Origin: Pseudomonadota bacterium
GTDB lineage: Bacteria; Pseudomonadota; Alphaproteobacteria; Rhizobiales; Methylopilaceae
Length of the DNA: 64,000 nt
Direction of reading: 5' to 3'
NCBI GenBank assembly: GCA_023388965.1
Contig: JAEWFF010000043.1
Coordinates: 1 to 64,000 of the forward strand
Shown: positions 1 through 8,301 of the stretch, in pieces
Layout: each line of letters opens with the position of its first letter
Numbering within the stretch: position 1 is the stretch's first letter
Program-made: the position numbers and the translations under genes
Notes under the pieces: model-generated
Seen by the model: the letters and a program-made list of their open reading frames with translations, nothing else
The model's database searches: none
Told to the model about the DNA's origin: nothing

Positions 1-1
1 C

Positions 2-355
2 GCGCGCCTGGCCCGGCGCGAACTCGTCGAACTGACCCAGTGTGTACGCGTCAGTGAGCACTGGGATGGTGGCTCAGGCGGGTTCGAACATGAGAATCTG
101 CCGCAAGGCGGCTGGGATGACTTCGAGCAGCTTCTCCACAAGCTCGGCGGCATCGATTCCTGGCCGGAGGCCGGCGAACTCGTCGGCTGGCTTACCACCA
201 AGGTGGTGCCGCGCCTGCGTTGGGCGCTCGAAGGGGCCATCCCCAAGGAACTCGACCGGGAACTGACGGAGCGGCTTGCGGCCATCGCCGCAACCGCATC
301 GAAAGGCAAGCGCGCCCAGAACGACAATACAAAACCCGCCGCCTCCGCCGCCTGA
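2..355 (+). CDS. Hypothetical protein, 3' part only
   Basis: An open frame runs in from the left edge without a start codon and stops at TGA 353-355, leaving 117 residues. The visible part is rich in Trp and acidic residues (WDGGSGGFEHENLPQGGWDD near its start), then has a helical stretch with WPEAGELVGWL and a low-complexity Ala/Lys tail. I do not recognise the family. The reading frame is supported by strong GC at third positions and by a hairpin 27 bases after the stop. The absence of hydrophobic segments suggests a soluble protein. The start lies outside the window. Confidence 0.6.
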   Translation, partial: ARLARRELVELTQCVRVSEHWDGGSGGFEHENLPQGGWDDFEQLLHKLGGIDSWPEAGELVGWLTTKVVPRLRWALEGAIPKELDRELTERLAAIAATASKGKRAQNDNTKPAASAA

Positions 356-381
356 TCGCCGCCCCGACATTCGCAAAAACC

Positions 382-404
382 GGCCCGGAAATAATTTCCG
401 GGCC
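382..404 (+). terminator. Perfect hairpin after the first gene
   Basis: GGCCCGGAAA, a TAA loop and TTTCCGGGCC form a perfect 10-bp stem beginning 27 bases after the stop at 355. No T-run follows, so it is a terminator-like hairpin rather than a textbook intrinsic terminator. Confidence 0.5.
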
Positions 405-657
405 AGCGATTTGCTCTCCGACGCCCAATAATCGGCCCGACCAGCAGCGAATCTTGGCATTGTTCAATTGACCGCTTCATTCGGATAGTGGTTGAGCCGT
501 CAGGTTTTGGGATATTTGAGTGCAGTTTTCGTAATGGCGCTGGCCTCATCTATTTCCTTGAACAGCAGCAATCAATAAAGAGAGCTTTTGCAGAACTGCT
601 AAAACGAATATCACGGACAAGCCGTTCTTCCTGGGGACGCTTAACGCCATTAGAATT
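405..657. other. Gene-free stretch
   Basis: About 250 bases of lower GC between the hairpin and the 3' end of the DUF924 gene. I see no credible open frame, RNA gene or repeat. A 10-bp palindrome TAGAATTCTA (651-660) overlaps the end of the neighbouring gene and is probably coincidental. Confidence 0.4.
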
Positions 658-1317
658 CTATCCGTGAATATCCTGAAACGCTCGCTGATGGGGAAACCGC
701 CCTTCCGCCAGGTAGACGTTTTCCGCGGCGGTCGATTGCCGGCCAAGAATTTTATTGCGGTGCGGATGGCGGCCAAAATTGACGATAACCTGTTTCACAT
801 CGCCCGCCTGCTTCACAAGCGATCTGTAGATCGGCTGTAATTGGGCCGGAGCTTCAGCCGCGATATCCGTGCGAAGCTGGATGAGCAGATCGAGGCGGGC
901 GAGGTGATCTTCCCCTTCGCAGTGGCCGAGCGGCAGGCCATGAACGATTTTGAACCAGGGTGGGCCCAGTGCCGCGTAATGACCGTTCGTCAATCCTTCC
1001 ACGGCGAGCGCCAACGCAGCAGGATCCTGCGCAAAGGCACGGCTTGTCCCCCGCCAGACCGAACGCGGAAACTGATCGAGCACGATGATGAGCGCGAGCC
1101 TGCCCTCAGGAAGGGATGCCCAGTGATTGAGGCCGCCTGCGGCTCCTTCCGTCGTAAGTTCCGTGAAACGGGCACGGATTTCTTCGTCGGCGCCGCCTTG
1201 CATCCGCCAGCGCCAATATTCCTTGTGCGTATTGGCATCGATTGACAAAGAAGTCCCTTCGGGGAACCAGAATTGAACAACGTCGCGCCATGCCGGGCGA
1301 TCGGTTCCGGTGTTCAC
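658..1317 (-). CDS. DUF924 family protein
   Basis: 219 residues. The family hallmarks are visible: an early VVQFWFPEG, a central LIIVLDQFPRSVWRGTSRAFA, and a C-terminal FGRHPHRNKILGR followed by ST-AEN. DUF924 proteins are soluble and resemble TPR folds, with no agreed function. I chose the GTG at 1317 because it overlaps the stop of the upstream methyltransferase gene as GTGA, which indicates translational coupling. Longer starts would lie inside that gene. No partner for a pathway is evident. Confidence 0.85.
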   Translation of the reverse strand: MNTGTDRPAWRDVVQFWFPEGTSLSIDANTHKEYWRWRMQGGADEEIRARFTELTTEGAAGGLNHWASLPEGRLALIIVLDQFPRSVWRGTSRAFAQDPAALALAVEGLTNGHYAALGPPWFKIVHGLPLGHCEGEDHLARLDLLIQLRTDIAAEAPAQLQPIYRSLVKQAGDVKQVIVNFGRHPHRNKILGRQSTAAENVYLAEGRFPHQRAFQDIHG

Positions 1318-2615
1318 GTCGAGGCATCCGCCAAGCTTGAGACGCCTGGTTTCACGATCCTCAGCACATTGATATAGCCGAGGAAGCTTGCGACCAGTTC
1401 CGGTTCGCCACATTCTGTTTCGGCAACAATGTCCTCCAGCTCTCCTGCCAGTTGGGGCCGTACGTATTCATGGAAGTCGAAACGCATCGGAATGGAGGCG
1501 ATCTGCCCAAGCATGCTGGACGGTCGTCCATAGTCCGTAATTATCAATCGCCCACCGGGGGCGAGAACCCGCAGCATTTCTCCCAAAACCTCTCGCTTTA
1601 AATCGCTCGGAAGGTGATGGAAGAAATACGAGCTTGTAACTGCTTGTTGGCTGCTGTCGGGCAGGGGAAGGGACTCGGCTACGCCGACTTTGAATGTTGC
1701 ATTCGATTTTGCATTATGGCCGCGTTCGATTGCCAGATCGACCATGGCCGGCGTTGCATCAATTCCGATGACTTTCCCGTGGGCGCCGACGCGCTCGGCG
1801 GCGGCAATCGCGAGCTTGCCCGTGCCGCATCCGACATCGATAAGATGGTCTCCTTCCGACACTCCGCTTGCATCGAGTGTGGCGCTCAGGATGGCCTCCT
1901 GTCGCCCGCCGCTGATCAGGTTCTCGAGAAGATCCACCATGTTGGCACGGCCGTCGACGCGCAGCCCCCGGGTGGCGGGCCACGACTGTGGCGTACTTGA
2001 CGCTGGCCTGGTGGCAAAACGAACTATAGGTGCAAGAAAAGTCGCGCCGGCGAGCATGCTGAAATAAACCTGCCAATCGGACGGCCAGGACGTTGTCGTT
2101 GCATATCCCGTCCGCAGATCGACCGCGATCTCGAACAGGACAATACAGGCCAGGATCAGATAGCCGGTAGCGTACTCTGTCCTAAGGGCGGCCGCCCACG
2201 AGAATGAATAAGTCCGCGCCGGCTGAATAACGGGATCGCGAGATATCTCGAATTCTCGCAGATGCTCGGTCATATGCCGGAAGAGCCAGAAAACATAACC
2301 TGTCGTCCCTACAAGGACGAGCCACCAGACCTGGGTACAGAGGGTAAGGCCAAAAATAATGGCCAAATTGGCCATGGCCCGCCTTTTCGAGACGGCGGTG
2401 GGCGTAGGCCGGTTCGCCAAGTCTCCTGAAAAGATAAAGCGCCCGATGAAGCCAAGTACTGCGAATGCGATACCAAGGGCCTGAACCGTATCTTCGGCCC
2501 CTTTTCCGCGCGCAAGCTGTGTTTCTGCGCCGGCGAGATAGATGGAGATCAGCGCAAGGATCGTCAGTCCCGGCACGATTAGGAGAGGGGAAGCAGCGGA
2601 AGCGCGAGAGGCCAT
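1314..2615 (-). CDS. Membrane-anchored SAM-dependent methyltransferase
   Basis: 433 residues. The N-terminal half has about five or six hydrophobic segments. The C-terminal half is a class I methyltransferase, with LIDVGCGTG as the SAM-binding motif I, an acidic loop around VIGIDATPAMV, and LPLPDSS and LRVLAPGGRLIITDYG as post-motifs of the UbiE/Methyltransf_11 type. The substrate is unknown; membrane attachment suggests a lipid or quinone-like compound, which is inference. The ATG at 2615 gives a natural hydrophobic N-terminus; a GTG at 2648 is an alternative. Its stop overlaps the DUF924 start by four bases. The 214 bases separating it from the metal ATPase contain no gene. Confidence 0.8.
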   Translation of the reverse strand: MASRASAASPLLIVPGLTILALISIYLAGAETQLARGKGAEDTVQALGIAFAVLGFIGRFIFSGDLANRPTPTAVSKRRAMANLAIIFGLTLCTQVWWLVLVGTTGYVFWLFRHMTEHLREFEISRDPVIQPARTYSFSWAAALRTEYATGYLILACIVLFEIAVDLRTGYATTTSWPSDWQVYFSMLAGATFLAPIVRFATRPASSTPQSWPATRGLRVDGRANMVDLLENLISGGRQEAILSATLDASGVSEGDHLIDVGCGTGKLAIAAAERVGAHGKVIGIDATPAMVDLAIERGHNAKSNATFKVGVAESLPLPDSSQQAVTSSYFFHHLPSDLKREVLGEMLRVLAPGGRLIITDYGRPSSMLGQIASIPMRFDFHEYVRPQLAGELEDIVAETECGEPELVASFLGYINVLRIVKPGVSSLADAST

Positions 2616-2829
2616 GTGAACATCCGGGTGAGCTATACGAGCACGCACTACGATGAGTTAGAAGCGCAGCACTGGGCCGACAATCAATTTATACCGTCTG
2701 CGAAGATGTGGGAATGTTGCTCACTTGGCAGACAATGGCCCGCAACCGGAACTTTTACCGGAGTACACGGAGCTCTAGGCTCGGAAGATTATCGACACCA
2801 GCGGCAGGCTTCACAAACACACGTTCGTA

Positions 2830-4824
2830 TCATCCAGACGCAGGCCCTGCTTCATGAGTTTGTGTGCGGATTTTCGAGAGACGAGAGGCCGGGTCGGGCC
2901 GACGAGGATTACGGATTTCGTCCGCATTGCGCCTGATTTTATCCGACAGCAGGCGCAAACCGTTCAGGACGACCACCACGGTTCCCCCTTCGTGTCCGAT
3001 TACCGCCAGAGGAAGCGGAAGATCGAAGAACAAGCCACCTGTCACAAGCACCAGCATAGCGCCAATCGCGACCGCGAGGTTCTGCCGGATGATCGCGGCC
3101 GTACGACGAGCCAGCCGATGCGCCTCGGCAAGCTTATTCATATCTTCCGACAGCAGGGCCACATCGGCGGCCTGAAGAGCAACATCTGAGCCGGCGGCAC
3201 CCATGGCAATGCCGACGTCGGCACGCGCGAGTGCTGCGGCATCGTTCACGCCATCTCCCACGAAGGCGATCTTGCCCTGAACGGCCAGATCTCCCACATG
3301 GCGCACCTTGTCTTCGGGAAGCATGCCGGAGTGAATTTCATTGGGAGCAAGCCCAAGTTCGGCGCCGATACGCAGGGCAACCGGCCTGCGGTCCCCCGTC
3401 ATCATATAGATGTGACGCACACCGCTGTCGCGGAGGGCGGCAAGCGCCGGTGCGGAACTGGTCCTCGTCTCGTCTGCCACGCTGACAGCGCCGAGGATCG
3501 CTGATCCTCGTCCCAGATAGACAACGGTGTGCGTACCGTCGGCGAGTTCTCGAAAATCCGGAAGAGCTGTGGAGCCGCCCATCTCTCGGGCAAGACGAGA
3601 ATTGCCCGCCCATATCTGGCCCGACGCGTCTGAGCCGGTAATGCCGGCGCTTGGGCGCGAACGGACCTCCGTGACATTCGTCGGCTCAATACCGCGCGCC
3701 ATAGCCTCGCGGCGAATGGCTGCCGCGATGTGATGTTCGGAATGGGCTTCGAGCCCCGCCAAAAGGGCTAGGAAGCGTTGCTCATCCCCATCCAGCGCAA
3801 CAATCCGCGTCACCGCTGCACGACCGGTGGTCAACGTGCCGGTTTTATCGAAGGCAAAGATTTCGACGTCGGCCAACGTCTCGAGCGCCCCTCCCCCCTT
3901 GAAGAGGACGCCGCCTCGCGCTGCGGCGGACAGAGCGGACAGGATCGCCGCGGGCACTGATATGACGATTGCGCAGGGGCTGGCGGCAACCAGCAAAGTT
4001 GCGCTTTTATAGAGCGCCTGGTCCCATTCATGGCCCAGTGAGTAAAAGGCGACGAAAGCTAAAATAGCGCCAAAGAGGACGGCGATCGTGTAGCGCTGCC
4101 CAAACCATGCGCTGAAACGTTCGGACGGGGCCTTCGCTTCCTGGGCCTCTGTCACGAGCTGGATCATCCTCGCAATCGTGCTGTCACTCACCGTTCTGGT
4201 AACGGCAACTTCCAAAATCCCGTCCAGATTCACGGTGGCTTCGAATACTTGCTGGCCGGGCTCCTTGGAGACCGGCATGGATTCCCCGGTGATATTTGCT
4301 TCGTCGATGCCGCCCCGACCCTGCACGATCACCCCGTCGGCCGGCACGCGGGCACCGGGGCGCAATATGACGGTGTCGCCGACAACAAGCTCCGCGGCGG
4401 GAATCTCGATAACTGTCCCTCCATCGTCCTTACGCAGGGCAGTTTCCGGACGGAGCGCCATCAGAGCTTCAACGGCGCGGCGGGCCCGTCCGAGCGCGTG
4501 ATGCTCAAGAGTGGTGGAGACGCTGAAAAGGGTCAGGAGGACCGCGCCCTCGAACGGCGCGCCAACAACAGCTGCGGCAATCGCGGCAACCACCATCAAC
4601 AGATCGATATCGAGAATGCGCTCGCACCAGAGGGCCGATAGGGCGCGCCATGTCGCCGGGAGCCCGCCGGCAAGATAGACTAGGGCCAACCCGGGCACCT
4701 TGAGCGCCGCAGCTGCCTCGACGGGCAGCCAGATGCCGGCAACGGCCAGAGCCATGCCGAGGACCGCCAAGAGCGACATGAAGGTCGGAGAGCTGAAAGA
4801 AATCGGCATGGTTTGTTCCGGCAT
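2830..4824 (-). CDS. P1B-4-type heavy-metal exporting ATPase
   Basis: 664 residues, inner-membrane metal pump. Motifs in order: TGES (179-182, actuator), SPC in the sixth transmembrane helix (282-284), phosphorylated DKTGT (326-330), TGDRR, GDGVND (523-528) and HEGGT in the last helix (611-615). SPC plus HEGGT is the signature of the P1B-4 group (CoaT, CtpD, PfeT), whose members export Fe(II) or Co(II); it is not the CPC of Zn/Cd/Cu pumps. There is no N-terminal CxxC metal-binding domain. The usual HP of the nucleotide domain reads SEHH here (364-365), so Pro is replaced by His. The ATG at 4824 has GAGG nine bases upstream. Two ICE-like boxes lie 57-121 bases upstream and suggest Irr control and an iron substrate. 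Confidence 0.9.
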   Translation of the reverse strand: MPEQTMPISFSSPTFMSLLAVLGMALAVAGIWLPVEAAAALKVPGLALVYLAGGLPATWRALSALWCERILDIDLLMVVAAIAAAVVGAPFEGAVLLTLFSVSTTLEHHALGRARRAVEALMALRPETALRKDDGGTVIEIPAAELVVGDTVILRPGARVPADGVIVQGRGGIDEANITGESMPVSKEPGQQVFEATVNLDGILEVAVTRTVSDSTIARMIQLVTEAQEAKAPSERFSAWFGQRYTIAVLFGAILAFVAFYSLGHEWDQALYKSATLLVAASPCAIVISVPAAILSALSAAARGGVLFKGGGALETLADVEIFAFDKTGTLTTGRAAVTRIVALDGDEQRFLALLAGLEAHSEHHIAAAIRREAMARGIEPTNVTEVRSRPSAGITGSDASGQIWAGNSRLAREMGGSTALPDFRELADGTHTVVYLGRGSAILGAVSVADETRTSSAPALAALRDSGVRHIYMMTGDRRPVALRIGAELGLAPNEIHSGMLPEDKVRHVGDLAVQGKIAFVGDGVNDAAALARADVGIAMGAAGSDVALQAADVALLSEDMNKLAEAHRLARRTAAIIRQNLAVAIGAMLVLVTGGLFFDLPLPLAVIGHEGGTVVVVLNGLRLLSDKIRRNADEIRNPRRPDPASRLSKIRTQTHEAGPASG

Positions 4825-4880
4825 TAATCGTGGCCTCAAGAGCAAGGCGCGCACTCGTGAGTTGGTGCCTAGGCCACGAA

Positions 4881-4945
4881 TTTAGAAACGTTCAAAAGAT
4901 GACATGCGGAAGTATCGCACGTCAACAGATTAGAATGATTCTAGT
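4881..4945. promoter_or_regulatory. Two ICE-like (Irr) boxes upstream of the P1B-4 ATPase
   Basis: Box 1 is TTTAGAA-ACG-TTCAAAA (4881-4897), one mismatch from TTTAGAA-N3-TTCTAAA. Box 2 is ATTAGAA-TGA-TTCTAGT (4929-4945), with a perfect core TAGAAT-G-ATTCTA. In alphaproteobacteria this motif binds Irr, which represses iron storage and export genes when iron is scarce. The boxes lie in the divergent region between the ATPase (start 4824) and the stress protein (start 5137) and are closer to the ATPase. The assignment rests on motif similarity only. Confidence 0.5.
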
Positions 4946-5136
4946 CAGAGATGGGCGGGTTATGGCTCGAGATGGAAAACATTTGCGGCGCGGCCCTGAC
5001 TGGAAAATCGTCGCCCGTCATGATCCAAACCTCTCTGCGGGGCCGTCAGCAACGCCAACGGTAGCCGTGGAGACCAAAACAATCTTAATCTGTAGATTAT
5101 CTGTAGTTACAAGATATGCTGTCTTAGGAGGAAGCG

Positions 5137-5979
5137 ATGGCTGCCGGCATCCGACGTATCCTGGTGGGAGTTACCTATGAGCCGGCTGAAGAGGACGACT
5201 CATCTGCCTTTGCGTTTGGTCTATCCCTCGCCAAGGCCGTCGATGCCCAGTTAACAGTGCAGGCATCCTCACTCATGCTTACGGCCCCAAGCTCGATGAT
5301 AAGCCGCTTTGCTCCGTCGTCGATTGAGACCGGAAATAACCGGCGGAGGCAGTTAGCGGTGGTTGCGGAGGAATGTGCTCGCACGGCTTCTTCAATCGCC
5401 GGTGTCGTTTATTCGAGTGAGACGCCACATTTGCCCTATGAGGGCCTGCTGGAAAGGCTAACGCTGCAAGCTCGCGTTCATGACCTTACAATTCTTGACG
5501 CTGAGCCGATCCGGGCGTCGCCGGATCGAGGTTACATAGAAGCTGCGATATTTGAGAGTGGACATCCTGCAATTATTGTTCCGCCAGATACACTTCAATT
5601 TAGTGCTCGGCGGGTTGCTGTTGCCTGGGATGGAGGAGCGCGGGCGGCGCGGGCGCTTAATGACGCGCTGCCATTATTGCGTAATGCCGAGCACGTAGCG
5701 ATTGTCTCGGTCACAGGCGAGAAGGATTTGTCAAAAATGGTACGAGGCCACGACGTCACGTCGTATCTTGCCGCGCATGGTGTGAAGGCAGAACTAAAAA
5801 ATTTGCCGATTATCGATGGAGACGCAGCGGCAACAATCCGCCGGCATATCCTCGATACACATATTCACTTGCTCGTGATGGGCGCACATACATATTCCTG
5901 GGCGCGTGAATTCCTTCTTGGCAGTATGACGCAGTCATTTCTCAGATCGGCGCCCGTGCCGCTTTTTATGTCCTACTAG
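5137..5979 (+). CDS. Universal stress protein (UspA family)
   Basis: 280 residues, cytoplasmic. It begins IRRILVGVTYEP, as a first Usp half, and has a second half with RRVAVAWDGGARAARALNDALP and a C-terminal LLVMGAHTYSWAREFLLGSMT, which resembles the ATP-binding loop G-x2-G-x9-G of UspA proteins. Tandem Usp proteins of about 280 residues are common in proteobacteria. The start has AGGAGG six bases upstream. Upstream, ATCTGTAG is directly repeated at 5088-5095 and 5099-5106, a possible promoter element. The gene diverges from the metal ATPase, so it may share the stress that induces it. Confidence 0.88.
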   Translation: MAAGIRRILVGVTYEPAEEDDSSAFAFGLSLAKAVDAQLTVQASSLMLTAPSSMISRFAPSSIETGNNRRRQLAVVAEECARTASSIAGVVYSSETPHLPYEGLLERLTLQARVHDLTILDAEPIRASPDRGYIEAAIFESGHPAIIVPPDTLQFSARRVAVAWDGGARAARALNDALPLLRNAEHVAIVSVTGEKDLSKMVRGHDVTSYLAAHGVKAELKNLPIIDGDAAATIRRHILDTHIHLLVMGAHTYSWAREFLLGSMTQSFLRSAPVPLFMSY

Positions 5980-6070
5980 AACGGCGATAATGTTGACTGT
6001 TTTCATGCGAATTGAGGCGTGCGGACTCCGCCGATCAAGATTATGTCTGACGGCGGCCTTCGGTCCGATC

Positions 6071-6469
6071 TCAACTTAGCCGTCGGCTTTTGATCGCAAT
6101 CGCTGCAATCAGTGTCCAAACGAGTGTACGTACGACCATCGCCCCGATTGTACGCAGCTCATAAGCGCCACCCTGCCATATGTACGACAGGAAGGCGGTG
6201 AACACGGCAATTGTGGCCAAAGCGATGCCAAAGGATAGCAAATGTGCCCATCTGGTCCTGCGCCATAAGCCAAAGCCTGCCAATATATAAGCAAATCCGG
6301 CGGTAAAGTTGAACCACAGCACAAAGGGTACGACCGCTCCCATGTCCATTCCGCCGAACAGCGCTCGTCCGCCGGACATTATGGTCGCGGCTCCGAAGAC
6401 GATCGCGACAAGAGCAGCAAGGGGTGGAGCGAGAGGACCGCGGATCATATCTTTTTCTACTTCAAGCAT
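6071..6469 (-). CDS. Small four-helix membrane protein
   Basis: 132 residues with about four transmembrane helices (around LAALVAIVFGAATIMSGG, VVPFVLWFNFTAGFAYILAG, LLSFGIALATIAVFTAFL and VVRTLVWTLIAAIAI). No enzymatic motif is visible and I do not recognise the family; the general look is DoxX-like. The ATG at 6469 lies inside the end of the ABC ATPase gene (8-base overlap), which implies coupling; an ATG at 6448 is possible. It is the last gene of the leftward sulfide/exporter operon and may be an accessory of the exporter. Confidence 0.7.
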   Translation of the reverse strand: MLEVEKDMIRGPLAPPLAALVAIVFGAATIMSGGRALFGGMDMGAVVPFVLWFNFTAGFAYILAGFGLWRRTRWAHLLSFGIALATIAVFTAFLSYIWQGGAYELRTIGAMVVRTLVWTLIAAIAIKSRRLS

Positions 6470-7166
6470 CGACCAAGCGGCCGTCGCGAAGGTGGAACAT
6501 GCGATCAAAACGGTTGAAGATTTTTTCGTCGTGAGTGACAGCGATGATCGCGGCATCATGTTCGTTGGCAAGCTTACGCAGCAGGTCCATGACGATGCCG
6601 GCACGCTTGGAATCGAGTGCCGCAGTCGGCTCGTCGGCTAGAATGATACGAGGGCTATTGGCCAATGCACGAGCGATAGCTACGCGCTGGGCCTCTCCAC
6701 CCGACAGTTTGGCTGGCATTGCGTGCTTACGGTGTTCTACCTCCAGATCGTCCAGCAGTACGCCGGCACGTTTGCGCGCAGTGGCCGCATCCACTCCTGC
6801 CAATTGTAAGACAATTGCCACATTGTCGGTCGCATCGAGGAAGGGCAGCAAATTATGGAATTGGAAGATGAAGCCGATTTTATCGAGCCTCAGACGCCGC
6901 AAATCTTTGCGTTGCCAATGCCCATTACGCAGCACCTGTTCGCCATCGAGTTCCATTGAGCCAGCCGATGGATCGAGAATGCAGCCGATGACATTGAGGA
7001 GCGTCGTCTTGCCGGAGCCGGAGGGCCCGAGCAGGGCTACGACCTGACGTGCAAATACTTCGAGCGAAACGTTAGACAACGCATCCACACGCGTGTCGCC
7101 ATCGCCGAAATGCTTTGAAACTCCCTCAAGCCGTACCAGCGGGGCATCCAACCTCAGTTCCGTCAT
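6462..7166 (-). CDS. ABC exporter ATP-binding protein (MacB/DevA/LolD type)
   Basis: 234 residues. Walker A GPSGSGKTT, Q-loop near FIFQFHNLLPFLDATDNV, ABC signature LSGGEAQRVAIARAL, Walker B IILADEPTAALD and H-loop VTHD are all present. This length and the FQFHNLLPFLDATDNV block are typical of ATPases paired with FtsX/MacB-like permeases. The ATG at 7166 follows the permease stop by one base and has GGAGGG five bases upstream. It energises the complex formed by the permease (7168-8301) and the membrane fusion protein (8298-9518). Confidence 0.92.
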   Translation of the reverse strand: MTELRLDAPLVRLEGVSKHFGDGDTRVDALSNVSLEVFARQVVALLGPSGSGKTTLLNVIGCILDPSAGSMELDGEQVLRNGHWQRKDLRRLRLDKIGFIFQFHNLLPFLDATDNVAIVLQLAGVDAATARKRAGVLLDDLEVEHRKHAMPAKLSGGEAQRVAIARALANSPRIILADEPTAALDSKRAGIVMDLLRKLANEHDAAIIAVTHDEKIFNRFDRMFHLRDGRLVDA

Positions 7167-7167
7167 G

Positions 7168-8301
7168 TTACCCTCCGAGCGCTGTTGCGGGGTCGACCCG
7201 AAGAGCCGCGCGGACACCAAGGCCACTGGATAGTAAGCACACCATGAATACGACGAGGCCGAGTGCGGCCACATTGTCCGGCTCCAGTATCACCCGCCGC
7301 GGGAAGTAGTCCTTGCCGCCAATGATGAGGGTCGTGCCGATGACAAAGCCGATAAGCCCGAGAGCCAAAGCCTGCTGTACAATCATGCCGATGATGGTGC
7401 GGTCTGGAGCCCCGATCAGTTTCAGAGTGGCAATCTGTTTCAGCTTCTCCATAGTCATCGTATAGATGATGAGGGCGATGACGACAGCTGAAACGACCAG
7501 CAGAAGCGACGTAAACAGCCCGATCTGCCGGCGCGCGCGATCGACAAGCGAACGCGAGAGAATGAGTTCCTGATCCTCCTGCGTGATCGCCGCCAGATGC
7601 TTCCAGCGCTGGATTGCGGCAGCGGTCGCATCCGGAGACGCATCAGGATGCAGCCGGGCGATGACGGCATTGACGGTATCGAGGCTGGCGCCACCGGTGC
7701 CGCGAGCCAGTTGAACCCGCGCCGCCGGCGGCGCGAGGTCGAACTGCATTTTCTGCGCATCGACTAGCGTGATGTAGACGGCCGGATCGCCGCCGGAACT
7801 GACCTGGTGCTGCGTCAGGCCCACCACCTTGAACGTCTTGCGCCCGAGCTGAATTCGCTCGCCCAAAGTCAATCCGGATGAGCGATCGGCGACCATCTCG
7901 TAATGGCCGCGGGCGATCTCGCGCCCCTCAGCAATCTCCGGCGGACCGCCGGGACGAGTCAACTCGTAGCCGATAACGTAAAGGCGCAATTTTCCGCCCT
8001 GGTATTCGGCCTCGACCGTTTGATAGGTGATGCCGCCAGCGGCCGTTACACCGGCAATCCGCGCCACCGCCTCGCGGACGTCACCGGGAATCCGGGAGGC
8101 CTCTGCGAAAGGCCCGCGCGTATTGGCTTCCACCACCCACAGATCAACGCCCGGCGCCCTCGCGATCGTCAGGGCGTCGGCGACAAGGCCGCGATATATG
8201 CCAATCATCGCGAGCACGACACCGAGCAGAAGTCCGAGCCCCAGGCATGTCAGCAGGAAGCGTCCGAGATTGTGAAGGATATCGCGATAGGCCAAATTCA
8301 C
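7168..8301 (-). CDS. ABC exporter permease, FtsX/MacB/DevC-like
   Basis: 377 residues. One N-terminal transmembrane helix (FLLTCLGLGLLLGVVLAMIG) is followed by a periplasmic domain of about 220 residues and three C-terminal helices, the MacB-PCD plus FtsX layout. The segment MEKLKQIATLKLIGAPDRTI is a typical FtsX coupling region. I chose GTG 8301 because it overlaps the upstream stop as GTGA and places the start just before NLAYRDILHNLGRF, as in homologues. The substrate is unknown; co-transcription with a sulfide-oxidising flavoprotein suggests a sulfur- or stress-related cargo. Confidence 0.9.
   Translation of the reverse strand: MNLAYRDILHNLGRFLLTCLGLGLLLGVVLAMIGIYRGLVADALTIARAPGVDLWVVEANTRGPFAEASRIPGDVREAVARIAGVTAAGGITYQTVEAEYQGGKLRLYVIGYELTRPGGPPEIAEGREIARGHYEMVADRSSGLTLGERIQLGRKTFKVVGLTQHQVSSGGDPAVYITLVDAQKMQFDLAPPAARVQLARGTGGASLDTVNAVIARLHPDASPDATAAAIQRWKHLAAITQEDQELILSRSLVDRARRQIGLFTSLLLVVSAVVIALIIYTMTMEKLKQIATLKLIGAPDRTIIGMIVQQALALGLIGFVIGTTLIIGGKDYFPRRVILEPDNVAALGLVVFMVCLLSSGLGVRAALRVDPATALGG

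Noticed and set aside
651..660. Palindrome TAGAATTCTA considered as a third ICE-like box
   Set aside because: It lacks the three-base spacer of the ICE motif and lies at the 3' end of the DUF924 gene, not in a promoter.
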